Source: Owenia fusiformis
Lineage: Eukaryota > Annelida > Polychaeta > Sabellida > Oweniidae
Assembly: GCA_903813345.2 (NCBI GenBank)
Contig: CAIIXF020000009.1
Span: forward strand, 12,644,030-12,708,029
Direction: 5' to 3'
DNA: 64,000 nucleotides
Part shown: in pieces, positions 44,936 to 56,782 of the stretch
Layout of the letters: each line of letters begins with the position of its first letter
How positions within the stretch are numbered: position 1 is the first letter of the stretch
Notes under the pieces: model-generated
What the model was told of the DNA's origin: nothing
Database searches by the model: none
Seen by the model: the letters and a program-made list of their open reading frames with translations, nothing else
Made by a program: the position numbers and the translations under genes

Positions 44936-45190
44936 AAATGGGTTTCCTTTAATAATAATTCATTATTGTTCAATGAATATTTTTTTAATAATTCACTTTC
45001 ATAATAATTAAGTAGACTGGAGCCCACTGCACTCAAAATTTACAATTACTGGCTCAGAATTTACAATTACTGGCTGGGAAATGGGGTTCGTTCAATAATG
45101 ATAATTTATAATTGCTCAATAAATGACAATTTAAATATGTCACTTTCAGTCAATTAAAGTAAGGAAATTAAGCAGACTGTAGCCCAATGA
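44936..45190 (+). repeat. Imperfect duplication of about 140 bp
   Basis: 'aaatgggtttc(c/g)' followed by 'aataata', 'ttgctcaat' or 'ttgttcaat', 'tcactttca' and 'agactg(g/t)agccca' occurs from 44936 and again from 45078. The short phrase 'ttacaattactggct' is itself doubled at 45040-45075. Confidence 0.6.
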
Positions 45191-46309
45191 ACTCAGAATA
45201 GCTAGGCTAGCAATATTTTTCACAGCGCAACCGTGAAAGGAAAGCGCATGCAAAACAAGCGCTAATTTGTCTACTTCAGATACCCGTTTATCTTCAGAGT
45301 TTCGTGTTTAGAACGCGAGTTTCCAAATTTCACGTTAGTCTCAACTGGAATCATGTTACTCGTGTCTACTGCCGCTACTTCACGAATAATTTTGATTTCG
45401 ATATAAATTAAAATTCTTTCTGACGAAGATGATGAATGGCATGCATGTTTTAGCTCAGCCTAACCGGAATTGGTTGTCTAATTTTATCTTGTTGGGTTTA
45501 TAAAGTGTTATATCATCCACAATTAACCGAATTGATGAAGATTATTCATTCTTATGGGGCAAATAAAAATAAGTGTCTAAAGGTCCCAGGTGACCCGCAC
45601 TCACAATTTGGCGAGTCAACATTTAGTCCCTGATCTGGTCCCTCTGAAAACAAGATCTAGATTTGTTGTCCGGTCCACAAAAAATGATTGACCGTTTGAT
45701 AGAACAGACTTCCCTCAAAAAGAAAACACCTCTAGAAACAGGGGCAAAAGGCACCAAAATGGGGTTAGACTAGGTGGCATTCTGAAGTCTCACTTTCTAG
45801 TCATCACGATTCCAGGAAAACCACCTGATTGATTTCCCTCAAATTTTCACACATGTTACATGGTAAAAAGTCCTAGACCTCATTATTTTTTCGGTGGCCA
45901 TCTTGCATTCTGGTGGCCATCTTGGAAGTTTTAAGATAAATCTTGGCCCACCCTGTATAAAGAAAAAAATTGGAGTTGAGTTTCATTGTTTGTTAGTCAT
46001 TTTATAGCTCTAAAATAAGCATGGAACCTATTTTTATGCATTGTAGCTCGTTATAAAGTTAAATTGTTCTAAGATACATTGATATTTGCTTCAAATATAT
46101 AAGCACAAGTGCCAAGGGAAAGGACCAAAAGTTGTAATTGAACTTAGCAAGAAAAAGCAAACTCTAAGTGCATACCAGTCGAGAAAAACAGACCACATAT
46201 AGCCCAAAACCATGATCTAACGTGGTTAGACGTAGCGGGTAGAGTTTTACTAAGCTTTGCTAAGAAACCCAGTTAAAATTTTGCCATAACCCATGGTATG
46301 GAATAAATT
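45191..46309. other. Intergenic, nothing recognised
   Basis: Upstream of the cystatin gene. The first coding exon is at 44780, and a 5' UTR exon and promoter may lie here but cannot be pinpointed. Confidence 0.4.
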
Positions 46310-47103
46310 TCCATTATCCCATACTTGGACGTGTTACAGGTACATAAAAAGCTGGTTTGTAAAAACTTGTATTTTCATCTGCGGGCAGATATAGCTAACG
46401 TCCCGCTCCGAGCGGGCAGATATAGTATATCTGCCCGCTACGTCATAATTGCCGTTCGCATATTGGTTCATTTTTGTAACGTTCGCAACTGTAAACGACA
46501 ATGGAGAAAAATGCAGACAATCGCGATCTCACGGTTTGATTAAGGGTGTCGACTTTTGACTTGCAACCGATGATACCTCAAGAAAAACCGGAGATTGCCG
46601 AAGATTCTCTTTGCAAACGAAGCTGGCCGAGGGTACCACGAATGTAAAGAGTACGTCTCTAATTGGTCAAAAAGAGAGGCTCGGCATTCTCCGTCAAATT
46701 GAATCGGCAAAATTCGCTTGTATGGCTTGCCTTCGGTTGCATGGCCCAACCTCGATTGATTTACCCTTTGCATTCGTTTGACTTCACTTCTTAAAAGAGA
46801 GCTTCGTCTTCTTGTAGTTTAACTAGACTCTGCACGCAGGGTACGATTGATTGGAAAAGATGCTGTCCCGATGGTTTAAAGAAGGGAGGAAGCATCCTGT
46901 TAATAATCAAAGATTCGAGAAAATAAATGAGGATGAATATCTGAAAGAACAGGAAAATCCGACCACGGCCAAGAATATAAAACTGGGCATAAATATTCTA
47001 AAATATTTCCACGTTTGGTTGGAAATTTTCTGAACTGTGGCCAATTGAACAATGTGAACCAGATGACCAAGACTGGTATGGGATAAACAGATCATCCTAT
47101 ATG
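46310..47103. repeat. Dispersed repeat, copy B, with fossil coding sequence
   Basis: Partner of 24609-25555. A plus-strand block at 46851-47033 reads MLSRWFKEGRKHPVNNQRFE to NIKLGINILKYFHVWLEIF and stop. The arrangement of a basic helix followed by N(T/I)KxGxxxxxxF..W(L) resembles the N-terminal part of DUF3504/QRICH1-like proteins derived from Crypton-type tyrosine recombinases. A minus-strand frame at 46540-46773 has no recognised family. Interpretation as remnants of a mobile element is an inference. Confidence 0.5.
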
Positions 47104-48116
47104 AATTATATATCATTTTGTTGGAAATTGAAGTGTCTTTCCAATGATATATGCGTTATACATTTGTCTGTGATATCAACAACGCTGTAGCAAAAATAAA
47201 ATGTGGACGTTTTTATTGGCCCCACCCTGTATATAACCGATAGCGCAAAAAATCAAGGTGACTAAAGTCTAATGTCCTATTATATGTCTTTTGTTTTCCC
47301 TTTTAATTTGGGAAAAAATGTAAAATTAAAAGTTCTTTAAACAGGATTCGATTTTAATGGTTTCTTTGGAACGCGCGTGTCGCGCCATTGAGGGTAATAT
47401 TGAGGGAACGACATCGAGTGAACTTGGATTATGAAAGCATAAAAAGTGAATGGCGTGAGTCTTACATTACGCCGGGTGATCGTACAAAATGGATGGAGGG
47501 GGATTAGGCGATTTCTGCAAGAAAATTCAACAAATTTGGAAGATTTGATTTTTCAAGAGAGAATTTACAACTGAATTGCCAAATGAATAGGCGCGGTGCA
47601 TGGCAAAATATGTTAGGTCATCTAGTATTTTTTGAACTGATACACTTCTAAGATGTGAGATCTATTAAAAAAGGCGCATCATCACAAACGTGCAAAAGTC
47701 AATGTTTTTGCTATAAATCGGGCAACAATGGTCTACACGACCTGTAATAAATTATAAGGGACGATATTATCACAATACTAATGACATTGCTCACTTTTTA
47801 AAGTTAGTTTCCATGCGTTAAACAAAAAAAATAATCGAAATAAATTAATATTGGATGGGGGAGTGGATGGGGGGGGGGTAATAACGTGTATATAAGCCAT
47901 GATAAGACATGCGATAATGGCAATACACACATAGATGACGCAACTCTCGCATATGGCAATGCATTTTTGAATATCACAGGATTTGACTATCACATCATAT
48001 ATACTTAGTTCACAGAATTCTGGCTAATGCTCACTTAGCACTTAGCTGTCAAAGGCACTATGCTTGCAGGATACTTAATTACCAGCAGTGCCTTACTGGC
48101 GCTGTGGTTTTAAATA
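47104..48116. other. Intergenic, nothing recognised
   Basis: No exon supported. A G10 tract lies near 47868-47878. Confidence 0.5.
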
Positions 48117-48948
48117 CAGTAGAACCTCTATAAGTGGAACACCTCGCAAGTGGAACACTTTTTCAAAGTCCCGTTTTAGAAACCCATTGACTTAATGTTA
48201 ATTGAATCTCTGTAAGTGGAACACCTCCAAACTTGAACAGTGAACACCCCATATTGAAAATTTAACCTTCTAAGTGGAACTGTCAATTTTCCATAAATTT
48301 CAATATTGATACTTATGTAAACAGAATTAAACTCCTACAGTGATATCTGGGTATGAAAACAGGTAATAACATGATAATTGGCAAATTAGAATTTTAATGG
48401 ATTACCATATAGCAAATTGGATAAACCTCCTGTATATATTAACATGTGATGCTACCACTAATTAAAATTTGATAATCAGTAAATTAGGATTTCATAAGAT
48501 TATCATTCATCAAATTGGATTAACCTCCTGTAGAGATGGACATGTGATTCTACTACTAATTAATACCCCTTGCTGTTTGTTGACTCGATAAGTAAGATTA
48601 AGAATGTCAGTTAAAAACAAATGAATCATAAGCAGTAGGCACTAGTCTTCAAAACTTAATTGCCAAATCTTTGTACCTGAGACTGGCAGAGGATTAAGAA
48701 TGTCAGAAAACATTTCTGGCAGAATGAGGAGGATTAAGAATGTCAGACACCTATTTGAGTAAAACTAATGAATAATTAATGGTATATAGCTGCCCTGCAA
48801 TGAACGGAGAATCATATTTCCAGTGATACATATAAACACTATATTTTATCTGGTATGTTCTTTAAATTCCCACGAACCTAAAACCTCCATAAGTGGAACA
48901 CCTCCTAAGTGGAACGCTTTTTGGCATCCACTTACACAGGTTCTACTG
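48117..48948. mobile_element. Pogo/Tigger-like non-autonomous element, 832 bp
   Basis: Left end CAGTAGAACCTCTATAAGTG and right end (minus strand) CAGTAGAACCTGTGTAAGTG, flanked by TA. Short subterminal copies of 'agtggaacacct' recur at both ends. The middle contains a directly repeated block ('ggattaacctcctgta', near 48418 and 48508). No transposase. Related to the older copy at 1761-2280. Confidence 0.8.
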
Positions 48949-49879
48949 TACACTCTGCCTGTGGAGATAACAGTTGCGGCATACACATTTTAATGCTTTA
49001 TCTTTCTGTTGTGAATTAAACCGCATCTTGATTTTTAATTAATCTCTTATCATTTACCTACTTAATTCATATAATTTTGATACTTTTAACAACACTAGGA
49101 TGCTGTGATTAAGTGGAAACAAGTCTGACCAAAATCTGATTTATATTTATAAAGAAATGATTATAAGTAGAAAGTCGGTCAATTAGACAAATTGTAAGAG
49201 TTTGATGCATTTTCCTGATTTGGATGCTTATCTTTGATATTAAATAAAGATAGTTTGTTGTATTTTCCCTTAGTTGAATTTCACATGGGTGGATGCAGAA
49301 GAGAATACCCTATCTGGTAGAATTTATCTCATTCCTTCATCAATTGTTAGTCCTTAGATAGAGAGCTGTGGACCTTGGTACTCATGCAACATAGTTTTAC
49401 ACTCTTTGTTTTTTTGTGCTAAACTAGGTCTTAATGTGATAAATAACCTTGTTATTTTGATTTAGAGAGGAAAGGTCATAAAGAGGGCAGCACCTTAATT
49501 TAGTTTAGTTTTGCTTATACACTATAGAGGGCCAGTTCCATTGCGCAATAGCAGCATGCAAAGTTTTGGGAGTTTTTTTTGTTGAAAACAAAATAATTAC
49601 TTACCCTCATCTGGTTTAATCCAATCCAAAGCACTTTTTGAAATTCATAACTTGAGTAGTCCAATGTTGTAACAGTTAATATAGCGTCTTTGGTCCCAAT
49701 TATTCAACCATATGAATAGGACTCATATACTAGTGTTCTATATACATGATTATGTCTATGATAGGTCAATAATTATTTTCCAATTTTTTAAATAGTTCAC
49801 ATTGATTATATTACTTTTATTTCAGCACACAATTGCTCTATACTATTGGCTTAACCTGCAATTGTTATTGTCTTGGGTG
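48949..49879. other. Region 3' of the RAG1-like pseudogene
   Basis: No gene. The 3' terminus of the transposon carrying the pseudogene should lie here, but no inverted terminus could be identified by eye. Confidence 0.4.
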
Positions 49880-52619
49880 TTACTGGCTATACACAGCCTT
49901 AAATATTTTACATTTTCTTTCTTTTGGTTCACTGATTTGTCTCTGTAGAAATGGATTAACTTTTGTGTGGTGATCTTTCATGATAGAAATGTATCTTTTG
50001 GTTGCATCCTTATTAAATGCATTTCTTTCCTGAACTTTCTTGATCTCTTTGTCGATACCCTCCACTCCCTGTTCCCCAAGAAGACCCATGCCATGTCCAC
50101 ATTTCTCAATGAATGGAACAATGTGATCTTCGAGGAAGTGTAACTTGGGGAAAAAATCGTCTGGGTAATGCTAGAGAATTTAGATCAATATCATCAGACA
50201 GCTCGCATATTATTTCTTGAATTGCTGCTGATATGTCTCCCTGTACGTCAGGCTGAAGATATTTGTGGCGGTGATTTCCTTGTATTGCACCACCGTGAAA
50301 TTGCTGTTGCACAATGCAATGTTTTACCAATACAGATTGGATGTGCTCAACAAGGTACCCTTCCTCAATGTCCTACTCAGTTTCCTTAGACCAGTAGACC
50401 CTTTTCTAATTTTGATATCTTTGATTTTATATCCTTTTTTCACTATTTGATAAATCATTATCTTCGTCATCCAGTTCAAGTCTCGGGTGTCTTATGGCTC
50501 TTAGATTTTCTTTGCTCCTCCTTTTGTTTTTGATATAATCAAAAAACGTTCCATCTGCCAACTCTGTATTTAGATCAGCGATATCATCAGCTAATCTTAA
50601 ATCAATTGTGTGCAACTCCTGCTCAAGAAAAAACCTGGTGCTTTTTTACTACACCTAACAAGATGTGGAGGTAGGGAGGCACAACTTGACTCAAAGGGAT
50701 GTTCCAGAGGGGAGGATGGATGGCATTATGAAAATTCTTGGCTACTTTTAGTTTGCCCTTGCCTTTATTGATAAATTGCTGATGGTCCCGTCTTAGACCT
50801 TCTAAAGTCCTATCTGCAATGCTTCTGTGTGACCTAGGGACTTTGACTGAATTTCTCGTCACATAGCAGAACAAACAACAGAATTTTCCACAGGCACCTG
50901 ATGTTCCATATAAGTATAAATACAAGAAAGCAAAGTCACCATCTATGAAAACCCTTATATTCCGCCCGGCCCATGTCATAGAGGCAAGGGTATCAATCTG
51001 TTTGGAATAGATTTCTAATGTCAAGGCGGAATTTCCGTAGTTATCAGGAGCATGTGATATTGCGATGACATTTGTGTTTCCTGATGCATTTGGTTTCTCA
51101 AGATTGCACACCTGAATGCATAGCATGTAAGAACCCTGGTCAGCATCGGCTCCTAACTTTATCCAGATTTCATTGTTTGGGAACTTACGGACGAGTAAAT
51201 TAGATTCATCGTATGACTTTAGAAGCCCCCTGGCAAAAGTAGAGATATTGCCAACATGGACGATAGGTATTTTTTCATTATATATCCATCAACATTCGAG
51301 AACTTCTTTGATTTAAGTTTTACTTGCACATGTTTTACGAGATCATCAGATATGAGATTGTCTCTAAGAACAATTATTTTTTCTTTGCTTGCTAACTTGA
51401 TGCCATTTTCTTTACACTGGCGGGATAGGTTGGCATATTTCCTGTATGATAAGTTCAAATTGGGTTTGATAGCAAGAGATTGCTCAACACTCAAGTTAAC
51501 AGTTTTTGTGATTTTATTTACAATTTGCTGTTGGGCATCCTTGTCAAATGACTGAATCTCAGACAAGCTGTGTTTTGAGGGCATCCAATTGCCCACTAGA
51601 TGCTACAAATCTGCAATAGTCCAACTGTTTAGTTCTTTTTCTTATATGTTTTTAGATGCTAAATTAGATGTAACTCTTGTACCCCTGTGAATAACTGCAA
51701 GCTCAATGGGCTGACCCTTTGTTGGAACAATAATAGGATTTTTCTTACTTTTTTGTACGAATAGTTGAGCTGTCGCCGAGTCATGAAGGAATGAATTTTT
51801 TTGTTCATCCTTACTAAGAGGAGATGTTATATTACGGCGCATTATGTCATCAATTGATACATCTTTGTTTTGTCTTGGAGGGGGGGGGGGTTTGATGACT
51901 GGAGATACATTTATTTCATTTGAAATTCATCATCTCTTGGCACTTGTAGATGGTAATGGGGTGCTTGTCAAGGGAGGGCCTTCTGATTCGCAACAGCCAG
52001 GTATTTGCTTTAGATTTGAGGCAGTATCTGACAACAATGTCTCTTCATCAAATGTGTCTGATATTTTTTTCTTTAGCTTTTTCTTGGGGATGATGGTAGA
52101 GGGTACATCAGATAGAGGGGTACTAGATATAGTATTTGGGAGAGGGTGTTCTGGAGAATGACACACAGGTATTATATGTGGGATTTACTCTGACAATACT
52201 AGATCACATGGAGCCTCTTCACTCAATGCGGGTTGCGATACTCTATCCATTATTTTCCCTCTTTTGTTCTTTTTCTTTCGTCCAGTTTTACTTCCCTCTG
52301 AATATTTTGCACATGTTTTACATAAAGGGTCTGAAGTGTGCTTTACATAGTGAAATATCTCAAAATCTGAGAACGACTTTTGTGAGTCTCGATAAAAGTT
52401 CCACATTCGAGAGTAGCAAACTTGACATATCTTGACAGGGTAGATATCTTTGGAATCATTTGAAATGTCAATGCCATAAAACTTGAGAATCATATCTTTA
52501 TTATTTTGAGCCAAATATGGAGTAACTTTTGTTTTTACCTGATAGAAAGTCTGTGCTCTTGATCCACAAATTCTACACATGTTTGATATACATTTTCTGT
52601 GAAAGTCCAAATCCGCCAT
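49880..52619 (-). pseudogene. Decayed RAG1/Transib-like transposase with RAG1-type N-terminal zinc region
   Basis: Minus strand, from ATG at 52619. The first 144 codons show a zinc-binding region arranged like the RAG1 N-terminal non-core part: CRICG near residue 15, IYPVKICQVCYSRM near 60-73, H...DPLCKTC near 92-100, then the basic GRKKKNKR. The frame continues with stops near 52185, 51927-51932, 51642 and 51600, shifts near 51260 and holds the core: LGADADQG (first catalytic Asp, 51145-51147), FIDGDFAF (second, 50935-50943), CCLFC, RSIADRTLEGLRRDHQQF and VPPYLHILLG, which parallel RAG1 CTLC, RSITRSHAENLERYE and DALHCDIG. After two further shifts, GEQGVEGIDKEI (50055-50085) supplies the Glu before HHTKVNP. 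Domain order equals RAG1. At least four stops and three frameshifts mean it is dead, unless some breaks are introns. The nearest described elements are N-RAG-TP-type transposons of Aplysia and other invertebrates. Confidence 0.7.
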
Positions 52620-55094
52620 ATTGGAAAATATTGTATATATATATCCACTTTTGAAGTTAATTTTCAGCTCATATACTTTTGATGTGAAGAATCCACATAT
52701 ATGTTGTTATAGCTTAAATAATTCTTTCAAATATCCTTTTAATGTTATTCTGGTAAAAATGGAACAAATGATTAAAATTCTTAATGAAAAATAGTGTTAT
52801 TTTCCAAAATTGCACTTGATTAACCTCCTGTGTACACTTAAGAAATCTGTACAATATGCTTCTTGAAACCTGTTGCTAACTAGATTAGCAGATCATCATG
52901 ACTTTAAAGTGAAATCTGATCACCATTCTGGCATGCTTGCTTGACATAGAAACTGAACAGGGGAGGATTGAGAGAATCACTATGGTAAACTTTGTACCAG
53001 ATCAGCCATGTTGGGATAACTCCACAGATGTCGCTATTGAAAAGGTAGAACCCCACAGATGTCGCTGTTGAAAAGGTAGACAAAAAATCTATGTTTAAAA
53101 TCGGGATAATGGTTGATGGAAATGGAAATTTTTTCAGTGCAATTACCAGTGAAAGTGTACAGACTTTACATTTTATTTTGTTTATCTCTTGTGTATATAA
53201 TTTCATAAAAAGTATTACGAAATTATTTGGTTCACTCCAAATATTTGACTTTATGTGACGGTGGTCTTGTGTTTAAAATCTGTTGAAAAGTGTTGAAAAT
53301 TCGAATAGATGGCGGAAAAAGCGGTCAGATCTTTTGATTTTGGTGGCTCTTTTTTCTAGAGACATTTCGAGTTCCAAGGTGGACACATGGAGCTATAACG
53401 TGGTATATGTGGTTTGGTAACTGAAATCTTGGTTTTTTCGTAATTGATCCGAAGATTTGTATGTTTTTCAATTGAATTGTATGGGGCCATTTAATAGTTG
53501 AGTTATATTATCCCGTTTCAACTAAGCAGACAACTGACTGAGCATGCGTAGTGCTACCAGCTCTATAGTTAAAGGGTTTTGTAGTTGACAGCTTAATGTG
53601 CACTAGCCAGGCCTGTGAGATCTCTGTGAGTTCTACATTTCATAAAGTTTGCAGTATCGAGCGAATTTTGATGCAGAAGAAAAACATTTGAGGGCGTATC
53701 ACATCAGGTTGGTTTCTCTCTTGCAACGATTCTGATGGTTTCCTTGCCTGGTTGCTATAAATACACGACCTGCAGCTCCGTAGGTATTTACTCCTGCAGC
53801 AAGATTGATTTGGAGACCCCTTGAAATAAATTCAACAGAAAGAGCTACATGTTCACCTTGCCACAGACGGAATTGCCACATTAACCATGAAAAAAAGAAC
53901 ACAAAAAGAACATAAAAATATTTATTCTAAATAATTGTTTTTGCTGATCGTATTTTCTGTAAAAAAGCCTTGCCGATAAACGAAATCCAAACATTGGTAT
54001 TTTCAGTAGCTAGAGCAGAAATTACAAAATGATCGATCCCCGTATTTTGGGTGGATGCTGCAAGACTGATTTGTGCTGGTCCATACTTCAGCTGTATCTC
54101 ATCGCTCACTTATGAGAGTGTTCAGCTGGGGTTGCAGTATATTAAACACTGGCACGACCCTCTAATGAATACATTCAAAGATGAACACAAATCAAGGTTA
54201 TTGCTGTACGGTAAGTAAGTTTACTTATCCATATTTCTAATCTCGACCATTTTGTACGATTCTTTATTTTTGGATAAGTGTTAATCTTGGAAGATGCTTC
54301 ATTAGTCAGTTTTCGAAAGACTATCGTACTGGTATATGTAAGTAAATATTTATGTTTATACAGCTCTATAGTGAGTCTACTTAGGTTCGAAAAAGGTGAG
54401 TTAATTGTGGATGTAAATAGGTATGTATTTTAGGTGAGTCTTATAGATAAGTAAGCTACATGTATAGAGGGTTCTATACTGGTGACCTCAGTACAAGTAA
54501 TAATACAGGATTCTTGATGATTACTTGAAAACAAGCTAATGATCAGAATGACAGAATGATGTCATACAGTTTATACGATGTAGTTATGATAGTGGCATGC
54601 CATATAGCAGATGTGCCCCAAATGGTATGCATCCTTTTTCAGCATAATACATAATATGGCATATCACAGCAGTATTACGTAACGTACCGTAGCATGACAT
54701 ACTATAAATAATATGACATAATTAAAATTATGTAATATGATGATATAATATGATATGATATGATATATGATTGATATAATATAATATGATTGAAATGATA
54801 TGATATGATATGGTATGATATGCTTCCATTTTACATACAATATGACTGGTTTACCGACTAAGAATAACATCTTATCTAAAAAAAAGTTGGGGTGACATAA
54901 GTAAACACAACAAGATCATGTAAATAACATCAACAAATCATATTTGTTGAATATAATATATTACACTCTGTACATTTGTTGTTAAGAGTAATATAAAAGT
55001 TGAGTATATAGATCGTGTTTTATTGTTTAAGTTTAGACGAGACACCGAGAGGATCTAGGCGTTAATCAGGGACCATTTGATCGACAGCAAAAAG
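52620..55094. other. Intergenic; short duplications and unassigned frames
   Basis: Holds the presumed 5' end of the RAG1-like element. 'ccacagatgtcgct' with 'ttgaaaaggtaga' is doubled at about 53020-53078. Two minus-strand frames (53699-53902, 53927-54109) share a similar QISLAA or QINLAA phrase, but no family is recognised. Confidence 0.4.
54726..54825. repeat. ATATG-type microsatellite
   Basis: Irregular run of TGATA/TATGA pentamers and hexamers. Confidence 0.85.
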
Positions 55095-56456
55095 ATGGTG
55101 ATTAAGATATACACGTCCAGGATTTCTGGCAACGTCATGGTGAGTCTTCAAAGTCTTGTACGACATTGTCTTCTCATTGGCATCGTGACGTGTATACTAT
55201 ATACCAGGTCGATCAATAAGTTCTAAGAAAAAGTCTCCTAAATCAAAAGTTTTTGTTTTAAAAATGCGTTGGAGTTTGGAACTTTTCGCGCATGGCTCGA
55301 TGGTGTTGTGGAATGTAACATTTTGTATATGGTTATCTTTTTATTTAAACGATTTATCCTGAATGCCTTTACATAAATCAGTTGTAGAAAAAACATTTTA
55401 GAAAAATAAATCCGAAATTGACATTTTACCCTTTACCCAGCATGCCCAAAAGCTAGTCAGTTTTAGATTTCCATACAAAGAATCATTGCTGAAAATTTAT
55501 ACATCCGTTAACTGAAGTGTGTGAAACTGTTTTGTTCCCATTTTTGTGTTTTTAACTTCATTGTAGGGTGCAAAAATAGATTTAGGTCTCTTGAGCTCAT
55601 AAAGCCCCAAACCAAATCCCAGCAACTTTTATCAAACAAATATCAAATAACAAAAACAGATATATGTGGCCCATGCCCATGTTTACATAGACATCTTTTA
55701 AAGAGAAAGAAGTACTATATAATATATATTACTGACTTGGTTAAATTATCCATGGTTTGTCGGATGTTTTAATATTACTTGAATTAAATAACTAAACGTT
55801 GGATCTTACTACAAACTTTGCACGATCCAATGTTTCAAAGTTTTGGAGTAAACACGGCGTTTACAGTTCAGCCAGATATACTAAAGTAAACATTCTCAAT
55901 TTTATTGATTTAAATGTGATAAGAAGTAACAGTTCAGGTGTATTTTCAGCTTAAACTTCAACAGCACTATATAATCAGTATTCTCGAGGCTAAAAAGATA
56001 CAACACGAGGAAATTGATATCACGGATCCACAGAACGAGAAAGAACGAGAATTCATGAGAAGTGTTGTAAAGATCCCGGATGATGAAGGAGACGAAGTTC
56101 CCCTTCCACCACAAATCTTCAATGGAGAAAAATATTGCGGGGTAAGTAGAAAATACTTAACTAGAGATTAGGCCAGGGCTTTTTGGATGACCTCAGCTTT
56201 TGGCCAATATGCGCAATACACAACAGCAGAATTCATAAATCAAACTTTTGACATTATATTTATCTAAAGTTAATCAAATGTTCGCATTTACAATTGCACA
56301 TCAAATCTTTTTCAGAAATACGAGGACTTTCATGCTGCCGTTGAAAAAGAAAAATTGTTTTCCTACTTAGAATTAGACATTCCGGAGGACGAAGTAGAGT
56401 TTGCGAGAAAAGTGGAAGAAGAAAATAAATCAAGGGGAGGAGTCTATGTCCAATGA
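55095..56456 (+). CDS. SH3BGRL-like thioredoxin-fold protein
   Basis: Three exons, introns in phase 0: 55095-55139 (15 codons, ATG|gtgagt), 55950-56141 (64 codons, after 'tgtattttcag', GCGGG|gtaagt), 56316-56456 (46 codons and TGA, after 'atctttttcag'). The product is 125 aa, close to the 93-120 of the family. Matches to SH3-domain-binding glutamic-acid-rich-like proteins: the beta strand MVIKIYTS at the N-terminus, the ILEAKKIQHEEIDI helix-strand near 26-39, PLPPQIFNGEKYCG near 66-79 (family PLPPQIFN..QYCGDY), and a Glu-rich tail. The family has a glutaredoxin fold without the redox CxxC; here the position holds TSRISG, so it is not expected to be an oxidoreductase. The family acts as cytosolic adaptors or regulators; exact function here is unknown. 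Intron 1 contains a mariner end. Confidence 0.9.
55204..55262. mobile_element. Solo mariner-type terminus
   Basis: Begins CCAGGTCGATCAATAAGTTC right after TA, matching the right end of the element at 39948. No opposite end was found before exon 2, so this is a fragment or a copy with the other end lost. Confidence 0.6.
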
Positions 56457-56776
56457 ACAAAAACAAGGAATTAGGTTTTGGCAGTTAGGCATCACATGTT
56501 AACAAAGTGTCGCTGTTTACTAAAGTCAAACCAAGATGTTGGCGGAAAACGACACACAACACAATTGAAAGCCACTGAAAAAGAAACGATGTAGCCCATT
56601 GTTCATTTTAGAACGTTGACAATATTTAAAATGTATCATAATTAGACCTCCTTTATAATGTAAGTCTTCCTCATCCTTGGTTCAAGGAGAGTAAAGAATT
56701 GAAACCAGATTGTGAAGGCCAAGGTGTTTCTCCAAGCACACTTTTATCACTATGTGCCTAAACCATTGTGTATATA

Positions 56777-56782
56777 AATAAA
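56777..56782 (+). promoter_or_regulatory. Polyadenylation signal of the SH3BGRL-like gene
   Basis: AATAAA about 320 bases past the stop codon, in an otherwise ordinary 3' UTR. Confidence 0.6.

Noticed and set aside
27065-47993. Similar G-rich stretches followed by 'atgtatataa' or 'gtgtatataa' at 27.1 and 47.85 kb
   Set aside because: The match is short and low complexity; not enough to call a repeat family.
51844-52435. Plus-strand frames of about 100 codons
   Set aside because: Antisense to the RAG1-like pseudogene.
53699-54109. Two minus-strand frames with a shared QI(S/N)LAA phrase
   Set aside because: Considered as possible exons or a duplicated domain, but no splice sites or family could be supported.
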